Positions 34,881 to 42,200 of a DNA stretch of 64,000 nt are shown piece by piece. Below the pieces are notes generated by a model. That model was given only the letters and a program-made list of their open reading frames with translations, was not told where the DNA came from and searched no databases. Numbering within the stretch: position 1 is the first letter of the stretch; each line of letters starts with the position of its first letter. The DNA is from Amycolatopsis pretoriensis (GTDB taxonomy: Bacteria; Actinomycetota; Actinomycetes; Mycobacteriales; Pseudonocardiaceae): contig NZ_FNUJ01000006.1 of assembly GCF_900107925.1 (NCBI RefSeq), forward strand, positions 682,001 to 746,000. Direction: 5' to 3'. Both the position numbers and the translations under genes were made by a program.

Positions 34881-35121
34881 GGGCTGGAGGGCGAGCCTCG
34901 GCACCGCGCGGAACCGGAAACCGGCGCAGGGTCGAAGGCTTCCTCGGCACCGCGCAACGGCAGTGGGCGGGGTCCGGAAGAGCAAGCGCGGGGCTGGGCC
35001 GGAGGGCCGGAAGAGGTGCAGCAAGGGGCCCACATGGGGCGGCGGAAGAGGCCGGAGGCAAGGCCCGCACAGCGCGGCGGCGGCGAGCGGTCACCCCTCC
35101 GAACCGAAGCCCACCACCGGC

Positions 35122-35319
35122 TCAGTGCGGCAGACCCGAAACCCGCCAAGCCCCCAAAGCAGCCCGCACCTCACGCCCCCGCCAAGCCGGATCCCCCCAC
35201 ACGGACGGCCCCGGCACCTCCGCCACCGACCCGCCACCCGAAACCATCCCCAGCACAGCCACCAAAGCCGCCAGCTCGCAGTCGTCCGGAGCGCCCCGGA
35301 CCACACGGATCGCGGACAT
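35122..35319 (-). CDS. Acyl-CoA carboxylase epsilon subunit
   Basis: A 65-residue protein starting MSAIRVVRGAPDDCELAALV, the typical opening of actinobacterial epsilon (AccE/PccE) subunits, followed by a Pro/Gly linker, a conserved Trp (SVWGDPAWRG) and a short C-terminal helix. It overlaps the beta-subunit stop by ATGA, as these pairs commonly do. Epsilon subunits bind the carboxyltransferase core and stimulate the complex. No biotinylated alpha subunit is in the window, so it must be shared from elsewhere. Confidence 0.85.
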   Translation of the reverse strand: MSAIRVVRGAPDDCELAALVAVLGMVSGGGSVAEVPGPSVWGDPAWRGREVRAALGAWRVSGLPH

Positions 35320-37028
35320 CAGATCGGCAGGTTGCCGTGCTTGCGACCCGGCGCCGGCTTGCGTTTGTCCCTCAGCATCGCCAACCCCCGGGCCACCGCC
35401 GCTCGCGTCTCGGCCGGGTCGATGATGTCGTCCACCAACCCGCGCTCCGCCGCGTACTGCGGGTTCAGGTACTCCTCCGTGTACTCCGCCACCAGCTTCG
35501 CGCGCAACGCCGCCGGGTCGGACGAGGCCGCCAGGTCCCTCCGGTACAACACGTTCACCGCTCCCTCCGCGCCCATCACCGCGATCTGGTTCGTCGGCCA
35601 CGCCAACGACAGGTCACAGCCGATCGAACGGGAATCCATCACGATGTACGCCCCTCCGTACGCCTTGCGCAGGATCACCTGGATCCGGGGCACCGTCGCC
35701 TCGCAGTACGCGTGCAGCAGCTGCGCGCCCTGGCGGATGATGCCGCCGCGCTCCTGCTCCACCCCCGGCAGGAACCCCGGGACGTCGACCAGGCTCACCA
35801 GCGGGATGCCGAACGCGTCGCAGAACCGGACGAACCGCGCCGCCTTCTGGGACGCCGGTCCGTCGAGCACGCCCGCGAACACCACCGGCTGGTTGCCGAC
35901 CAGGCCCACCACGCGCCCGTCGATGCGGGCCAGCGCGCACAGCACGTTGCGCGCCCAGCCCTCGTGCAGCTCGAAGAACTCGCCGTCGTCGGCGACCTCG
36001 GCGAAGACGTCGCGCATGTCGTACGGCTGGTTCGGCTCCACCGGGACCAGCTCGGCCAGCCGCGGCCGGTAGTCGTCCGTCGCGTTCGTCGGCACCGTCG
36101 CCGGCGGGGGGTCCAGGTAGTTCGACGGCAGCAGCGACACCAGGTACCGGACGTCGGCGAGGCAGCTCTCCTCGTCGTCGTGGACCACCGTCGCCACCCC
36201 GGAAGCGCTGCCGTGGACGTCCGCGCCGCCGAGCTCCTCGTGCGTGACGCGCTGGCCGCTGACGGCCTCGACCACGTCCGGCCCGGTCAGGTACATCCGC
36301 GCGGTGTCGCGCACCATGAACGTGAAGTCCGCCAGCGCCGGCGAGTACGCCGCGCCGCCCGCGCACGGGCCGAGGATCACGCTGATCTGCGGGATCACCC
36401 CGGACGCTTCGACCTGGCGGCGGAAGATGCCGCCGTAGCCGTTGAGCGCGAGGACGCCCTCCTGGATCCGGGCGCCGCCGCTGTCGTTGAGCCCGATCAC
36501 CGGGGCGCCGTTGGCCACCGCGAGGTCGAGCACCTTGTGGATCTTCGCCGCGTGCGCCTCGCCGAGCGACCCGCCGAAGAGCGTGAAGTCCTGGGCGTAG
36601 ACGAACACCCGGCGCCCGTCGATCGTGCCGGAGCCGGCGACGACGCCGTCGGTGTGCGGGCGGTTGCCCGCCAGGCCCGGCCCGCTCGCCTGGTGGCGCC
36701 GGTAGGGCTCGATCTCGGTGAAGGAGTCTTCGTCGAGCAGCAGGGCGAGCCGCTCGCGCGCGGTCAGCTTGCCCAGCGAGTGCTGGCGCCGGACGGCGTC
36801 GAGCTTGCCCTCGTGGATGTGCGCGCGCAGCTCCTCGCGGCGCCGGCGCAGCAACGGCATGTCGGCCGGCTCCGGCCGCGCCAGGCCGGCGGTGCGGGCC
36901 AGCTCGATGACCTGGGCGTCCCCGGACGGCGCGGGACGGCCGAGCCGGCGGCGCCGGACCCCGTCGGGGACCGGCACCACCTCCGCGTCGTCCGCCCGGG
37001 CCGCGCCGGACTCCTGGCTTCCGCTCAC
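35319..37028 (-). CDS. Acyl-CoA carboxylase beta (carboxyltransferase) subunit
   Basis: A 569-residue protein with the two crotonase-fold halves of PccB/AccB. The N-half holds the RRREELRAHIHEGKLDAVRRQHSLGKLTARERL start (split over residues 70-110) and GGARIQEGVLALNGYGGIFRR; the C-half has PLVSLVDVPGFLPGVEQERGG and MGAEGAVNVLYRRDLA. It transfers CO2 from biotin to acetyl- or propionyl-CoA, so it could raise malonyl-CoA for the PKS. The GTG start at 37028 overlaps the preceding 59-residue gene by GTGA. Length is slightly above the usual 530 because of an N-terminal extension. Substrate preference not determined. Confidence 0.9.
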   Translation of the reverse strand: MSGSQESGAARADDAEVVPVPDGVRRRRLGRPAPSGDAQVIELARTAGLARPEPADMPLLRRRREELRAHIHEGKLDAVRRQHSLGKLTARERLALLLDEDSFTEIEPYRRHQASGPGLAGNRPHTDGVVAGSGTIDGRRVFVYAQDFTLFGGSLGEAHAAKIHKVLDLAVANGAPVIGLNDSGGARIQEGVLALNGYGGIFRRQVEASGVIPQISVILGPCAGGAAYSPALADFTFMVRDTARMYLTGPDVVEAVSGQRVTHEELGGADVHGSASGVATVVHDDEESCLADVRYLVSLLPSNYLDPPPATVPTNATDDYRPRLAELVPVEPNQPYDMRDVFAEVADDGEFFELHEGWARNVLCALARIDGRVVGLVGNQPVVFAGVLDGPASQKAARFVRFCDAFGIPLVSLVDVPGFLPGVEQERGGIIRQGAQLLHAYCEATVPRIQVILRKAYGGAYIVMDSRSIGCDLSLAWPTNQIAVMGAEGAVNVLYRRDLAASSDPAALRAKLVAEYTEEYLNPQYAAERGLVDDIIDPAETRAAVARGLAMLRDKRKPAPGRKHGNLPI

Positions 37029-37204
37029 GCGGCATCCCTCATCCGGGCCCGGTGGTCCCGCTCGATCTCGGCGACGATGTCGGACCACACGATGCCGCGG
37101 CCCAGCCGGGGCATCGGGCGGACCAGCGCCTCGACGGGCGGCGGCGTGGTCACCGCGGGCGCCCGGTCACCGGTGTCCGCGTGCCCGGCGTCGCTGGTGG
37201 TCAT
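37025..37204 (-). CDS. 59-residue protein coupled to the carboxylase
   Basis: A short protein with a disordered N-terminus (TTSDAGHADTGDRAPAVTT) and a predicted C-terminal helix, RGIVWSDIVAEIERDHRAR. It overlaps both neighbours by four bases: ATGA with the epimerase stop upstream and GTGA with the carboxylase beta start downstream. That strongly supports translation. No family recognised. The charged helix could be a docking peptide for the carboxylase or a neighbour. Confidence 0.7.
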   Translation of the reverse strand: MTTSDAGHADTGDRAPAVTTPPPVEALVRPMPRLGRGIVWSDIVAEIERDHRARMRDAA

Positions 37205-38262
37205 GGCAGGACCTCCTCGGTCTGGACGGCCCCGGGTCCGGGACCGGTGAGAACTGCGTTTCTTACGTCCACAGTGGACACGGCCGTGCCCGCCTGCCGC
37301 CGCGTGATCCGCCCGGCGGCGTGCAGCCACGCCACGGTGTCGCGCACGGTCTCGAGCACCGGCCGGGCCGCGACCCCGCCGCTGGGGACGTCCGCGGCGA
37401 CCGGTACCGCCGTCGCGCAGACGTGGATCGCGCCGTACTGCACCGGCAGCGCCCGCGGCCAGACGCGCTGCAGGCGGTCGGCCAAGCGCCCCACCGGGTA
37501 CAGCGCCCGCGCCGGCAGGACCACGGCGGGCAACGCCCGCCCGGTCGCCTCCCGGACGGCCGCCAGGTACTCGCGGGTCGTCGAGTAATGCCCCGGGCCG
37601 AAGAACGCGGCCCCGGACACCGAACCGGCCAGGATCCGCGCGTGCAGCTCCGCCGAGTCGCGGACGTCCCCGACCGGGAGCCCGCCGCCCGGCCAGATCG
37701 GCGTCAGGCCGCGCAGGACGTCGCGCAGCCGCGCGTTCTGGTCGCCCAGGCGCGGGTCGTCCGGGCCGAGCAACGCCGGCGGGTAGGTGACGACGACCGG
37801 CGCGCCCGCCGCCCGGAGCTGCCGCGCGACCCGCTCGGCCGCCGCCTTCGACGCCAGGTAGGGCTCCCGCGACCCGCCGATCGGGCTCGCGACCCCGATC
37901 GACGGCGCGGTCGTGGGGTACAGCGCCCCGACCGTCGACACGTGCACGATCCGCTCGACGCCGGCCCGGCGCGCGGCGGCCAGGACCACCTCGGTCCCCC
38001 GGACGTTCACCCGCCACAGCTCGTCGCGGCGCCGGCTGTCGAACGTGTAGAGGCCGGCCGCGTGCAGCACCGCGTCCGCCCCGGCCACCAGCCCCCGGAC
38101 CGCCGCGACGTCGGTGACGTCGCCGCCGACGACCTCGACGCCGGGCCGGGCCGGGCCGACCGGGTCACGGGCGAGCAGCCGGACCCGGTGCCCCCGCCGC
38201 AGCAGCGCCGCGACCGTGTGAGCGCCCAGGAAGCCGGTGCCGCCCGTGACCGCGATCAGCAT
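37201..38262 (-). CDS. NAD-dependent epimerase/reductase (extended SDR)
   Basis: A 353-residue extended short-chain dehydrogenase: Rossmann motif VTGGTGFLGAHTVA at the start, D-V loop GGDVTD, HAAGLY, catalytic Ser in VHVSTVGALYP and YLASK (YxxxK) in the middle. The extended C-terminal half resembles dihydroflavonol-4-reductase/hydroxysteroid-type members more than sugar epimerases. No sugar genes lie in the window, which favours a ketone reductase acting on the polyketide or side chain. It follows the flavin reductase by 13 bases and overlaps the next gene by ATGA. Confidence 0.88.
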   Translation of the reverse strand: MLIAVTGGTGFLGAHTVAALLRRGHRVRLLARDPVGPARPGVEVVGGDVTDVAAVRGLVAGADAVLHAAGLYTFDSRRRDELWRVNVRGTEVVLAAARRAGVERIVHVSTVGALYPTTAPSIGVASPIGGSREPYLASKAAAERVARQLRAAGAPVVVTYPPALLGPDDPRLGDQNARLRDVLRGLTPIWPGGGLPVGDVRDSAELHARILAGSVSGAAFFGPGHYSTTREYLAAVREATGRALPAVVLPARALYPVGRLADRLQRVWPRALPVQYGAIHVCATAVPVAADVPSGGVAARPVLETVRDTVAWLHAAGRITRRQAGTAVSTVDVRNAVLTGPGPGAVQTEEVLP

Positions 38263-38275
38263 GACTTCCCCTCCC

Positions 38276-38839
38276 TCAGGCCGCGCGGGCCCTGCCGTCG
38301 ACGTGGTGGTAGCCGCCGCCGTAGAAGACGAGCGCGTGCTCGCCGGTGCCGCGGCTGGTCGCGACCACCCGGCCCAGGAAGATCGAGTGGTCACCGCCCG
38401 CGACCACCTCGGCCAGCTCGCACTCCAGCCAGGCCAGCGCCCCGTTCAGCAGCGGGGCCCCGGTCTTGCCGCCCGGCGTGTAGCCGACGGCCTCGAACTG
38501 GGCCATCCCGTCGGGCCGGCGCCAGTCGGCGAAGTACTTCGACGTGTCCTGCTGGTCCGCCGCGAGGATGTTCACCCCGAACGAGCCGGCCGTGACGATC
38601 GCCGCGTGCATCCGGGCCGCCTTCGACACGCAGCACAGCACCATCGGCGGTTCCAGCGACACCGACGAGAACGCGTTGGCGGTCATGCCGTGCGCGTCCT
38701 CCCCGCCCGCCGTCAGCACCGTGACCCCGGTGGCGAACTGCGCCATCACCTGCCGCAGTCCCGGCTGCGCCGAGAGGCCGCGGCGTGCCGGCGACTTGGG
38801 CAGCCGCTTCAGCACGGGGGGATCGGATTCGTAGCCCAC
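38276..38839 (-). CDS. Flavin reductase (SgcE6/HpaC-like)
   Basis: A 187-residue protein of the flavin reductase-like family: MAQFATGVTVLTAGGEDAHG, GMTANAFSSVSLEPPMVLCCV, SFGVNILA and the terminal FYGGGYHHVDG. It reduces FAD or FMN with NAD(P)H and releases it to oxygenase partners. SgcE6 of C-1027 does this for SgcC and SgcC3. Here likely partners are the HpaB-type enzyme (16263) and the two acyl-CoA-dehydrogenase-like enzymes. The GTG at 38839 lies two bases after the thioesterase stop. Confidence 0.9.
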   Translation of the reverse strand: MGYESDPPVLKRLPKSPARRGLSAQPGLRQVMAQFATGVTVLTAGGEDAHGMTANAFSSVSLEPPMVLCCVSKAARMHAAIVTAGSFGVNILAADQQDTSKYFADWRRPDGMAQFEAVGYTPGGKTGAPLLNGALAWLECELAEVVAGGDHSIFLGRVVATSRGTGEHALVFYGGGYHHVDGRARAA

Positions 38840-38841
38840 TT

Positions 38842-39291
38842 TCAGACTCCCTTGCCGTTGACCGCGGCCGTCGCGTAGGGAACCAGCGCGTCGCGCAGCT
38901 GCTCGGGGACCCGGGACGGCACGGTGGCCGTGTTGGGCCCGCGCATGCAGGCGATCCGCTGCCGTCCCCGGGCCACCAGCACTTCGCCCTCCGCACGCAG
39001 GTGGACGTAGTCGAACGCGAACTGGATCTGCGTCGAGGTGAGCTCCTCCAGCCGCAGCCGGATGGACAGCTCGTCGAACGCGGTGATCTCGGCGAAGAAC
39101 TCGCACTCCACCTTGAGGGTGAACAGCTTGAGGTCGTGGCGGACCTCTTCGAGCACCGCCGGGGCCTTCTCCTTGAGGAACATCTCGCGGCACCGGCCCT
39201 GCCAGCGCACGTAGTTCACGTAGTAGACGTTGCCCACCAGGTTGGTCTCTTCGAAGCCGACCGTGTGGCGGATCTCGTAGTAGTCGGACAT
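38842..39291 (-). CDS. Enediyne hot-dog thioesterase (E10/CalE7/DynE7 type)
   Basis: A 149-residue single hot-dog-fold protein starting MSDYYEIRHTVGFEETNLVG, with NVYYVNYVRWQGRCREMFL, the loop around the conserved Arg/Glu/Asn of CalE7-like enzymes. It releases the nascent linear polyene from the enediyne PKS, sometimes with decarboxylation to a methyl ketone or heptaene. It starts two bases after the PKS stop, the order found in nearly every enediyne cassette. Length matches the family. Confidence 0.95.
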   Translation of the reverse strand: MSDYYEIRHTVGFEETNLVGNVYYVNYVRWQGRCREMFLKEKAPAVLEEVRHDLKLFTLKVECEFFAEITAFDELSIRLRLEELTSTQIQFAFDYVHLRAEGEVLVARGRQRIACMRGPNTATVPSRVPEQLRDALVPYATAAVNGKGV

Positions 39292-39293
39292 CC

Positions 39294-42200
39294 TCAGTTC
39301 CCCTCTGCGTGGAGCACGGCGAAGACGATCGGGTCGGTCCGGTCGTTGACGGTGGTCGACCAGGTGGCGATCCGGGCCCCGCCGGAGGCGAGCAGCGCCC
39401 ACCCGTCGGCGTCGACCTGGCGCACGGTGAGGGCCTGCGTCATCGAGCCGGTCTTGCGGACGCACTCCAGCGCGCTCCAGACCCGCGTGTTGGCCACGCT
39501 GATCGGTTCGCCGGTGTCCGCCGCCAGCAGCCGGCCGAGGGCGAGGAGCTCTTCGCCCAGCAGCCCGGCCCAGTCCTCTTCCGTGCGTTCGATCGCCGTC
39601 TCGATGTCGCAGGCGACCTGGTCGGCGCCGGCGACGACGAGGGTCAGCTCCGAGGTGTGCGACGCGTTGACGTGCACGCCGCCGTCGCACTCCGGCTTGC
39701 CGTCGGGGCGGTAGCGGACCTCGACCGGCTTGTCGAGCGCGCGCCCCGCGGCGAGCGCGGTCTGCGCCCTCCGCTCGGCGATGCCCTCCGCCGGGCGCCC
39801 GGCCGGGTCCGGCTCGAGCACCACCGACCGCGTTCCGCCGAGCAGCCGCTCGCACGCACGCTCCAGGTAGGACCCGAGCATCGACGGGACCCACGGGCCC
39901 GCGCCGTCGCGCTTGCGGACCGCGCGCAGCTTCAGGCCTTCCCAGCGCTCGACCAGCGTCCCGTCCGGGTTGCGCACGTCGAGGTCGTAGACGTAGCTGT
40001 CGCCGTCCTGGAGGCGTTCCTTCGCGTCCAGCAGGACGTACTCGTCGTGCTGCTTGCCCGGCTCGGCCAGGTACAGCTTCTCGATGCCCTGCGGCAGCAG
40101 CGTCGCGTCGGGGACGCAGCACTGGATCGCGTGCATCATCGCGTCCCGGGTGCCGGGGTCGGCCAGCAGCCGCTCCTGCGGGAGGAACGGCGCGAACCAG
40201 TAGTGGTCCGCGTTCGTCGAGATCTCGGCGACGGCGTGCCGGGCGCTCGCCCGCTGGTAGCCGAGGACCCGCTGGAACCGCTTGCCCTGGAACAGGACCG
40301 AGCCGTAGAGCTCGCTGATCGGCTCCACCGGGACCGGCGGCAGCGCGACGTCACGCGGGACGCACTCGCCGATCCGGTCCGGCCGGGCGAAGCTCAGCCG
40401 CGCCTTGAAGTGGTCGGCGCTGAAGCCGGTCTCGTCGCTGCGGATCACGACGTCGACGGTGTCGGCGTCGCGGGCCAGCGTGGCCAGCCGGACCGTGGTC
40501 GACCCGCCCGGCGAGACGATGATCGGCCGGAGGAACTCGACGTCCGACAGCACCGGGGTGCCGGTGCGGTCCAGCGTCGCCGCCGCGGCCTGCGTCATGG
40601 CCTCCATGCCGAGCACCGCCGGGAACAGCAGCTGCCCGTCGAGCAGGTGGTCGGTCAGGTACGGGTCGGCACCGTCGGAGAGGTCGGCCTCGGTGATCAG
40701 CTCGACACCCGGGTAGTGCACGACCGCGCGGTCGACGAACCGGGTGAGCGGCAGCTCCCGCTTCTGGATCGGCAGCGTGGCCAGGCCCGACGTGCGGCCG
40801 CAGACCACCAGCACCGGCGGCGCGGCCGGGTCGGCCAGCACCTGGCGGAGGATGGTGATGCCCTCCTCGGTCGGGATCGGCGTGATGCCGTCGCGCATCA
40901 ACGCGCTGACCACGCCGAGTTTCTCGCCCATGCCGGTGCCCGACCAGACCGACCACTCCAGCGCGATCGCCCGCGCCTGCGGGTGTTCCTGGCCGAAGCG
41001 CAGGGTCAGCTCGGTCATCCAGTCGTTCGCCGTGGCGTAGTGCGCTTCACCGCGCAGGCCCGCCCGGCCGATGATGCTGCCGAAGGTGACCAGGAGCTTG
41101 ATCTTGTCCTGGTCGACGGCGGCGAGCACCGCGTTGAGCCCGCCGATCTTCGGGGCGAGGGTCTTGCGGAAGCTGTCCTCGGTCAGGGAGAAGAGGGCGG
41201 CCGGCTCGTTGCGGCCCGCGCCGTGGAGGATCGCCGTGACCGGGCCGAGCTCGGCCTGGACCCGGGCGACCGCCTCGGCGATCTGCGGGGCGCTGGTGAC
41301 GTCGGCGCGCTCGTAGCGGTAGCGGATGCCCGCCGCCTCCATGCGGTCGAGGTTCTCCGCCAGCTCGGTGTCGGACTCGGGGTCCGACCGGCCGAGCAGG
41401 GCCAGCCGCGCTCCCGAGTCCTTGGCCAGCGCCAGCGCGCTTTCCGCGGTGATGCCCTTGCCGCCACCGGTGACGAGCAGGACGTCGGTCGAGTCCAGCG
41501 AGTCGCGGATCGGGCCGGGCTTCGGCGCGGCCAGCGCCGACAGCCGCGGCACCGTGCGGCCGCCGTCGGCGCCGTAGCGGGCTTCGGTGAAGTCCGTGGT
41601 CGCGGCGACCTCGGCCACCACGGTGGACACGGCCGAAGCGAGCTCGTCGGCACCCGAAGGCGTCGGGTCCGCGAAGTCGATGATCGTCGTCTTCGCCGAG
41701 GGGTCCTCGAGCCGCAGGGTGCGGGCCAGGCCGGCGGCGCCGTAGCCGTGGTGCACGACCACGAAGCGCGTGCCGTTGGGAGCGGCCATGACGGCGCGGC
41801 CGGCGTCGAGGAACAACCCGACGTGGCTCGAGTCGCAGTCCGCGGGCAGGCAGAGCAGCACGCCGTCCCCGGAGCCGGACGCGGCGAGCGCGGCCTTCAG
41901 CGGTTCGGCCAGCGGGTGCCGCGGCGTCGAGAAGACCTGCCACTCGGCGCGCCCGGCACCCGGCGTCAAGTCCGCGGTGGGCCGCGGCGCGGGCACGTAC
42001 TCGACCGCGAACGGCCGGACCCACGGGCCGACACCAGGAGCCTCGCCGACGTGGGTGTCGGTCGGTTTGGCCGTCTGCGCCAGCTCGTCGATCATCTCGG
42101 CGAGCTCACCGAGGCACACGGTCGCGAAGTTCGGCATGCCCTCCAGGGCGGGCCGGCCCAGCGCCCGGGTGACGTCGTTGACCAGCTGCCCGACCGTGAT

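Larger units (their letters stand above)
34000..35121. other. Gene-poor, repeat-rich block
   Basis: About 1.1 kb with no gene I can support. The many open frames here translate simple Arg/Ala/Gly/Pro-rich strings produced by repeats and high GC. It contains a 239-bp tandem duplication (34101 onward) and a degenerate repeat of about 181 bp (34571-34880). It separates the carboxylase end of the core operon from the tailoring half. Confidence 0.6.

Noticed and set aside
34000..35121. CRISPR array
   Set aside because: Repeat units are not of even size with unique spacers and no cas genes are present; the spacers are themselves duplicated.
37201..38262. NDP-sugar epimerase for a deoxysugar
   Set aside because: No other sugar genes or glycosyltransferase in the window; the sequence is closer to dihydroflavonol-reductase-like SDRs.
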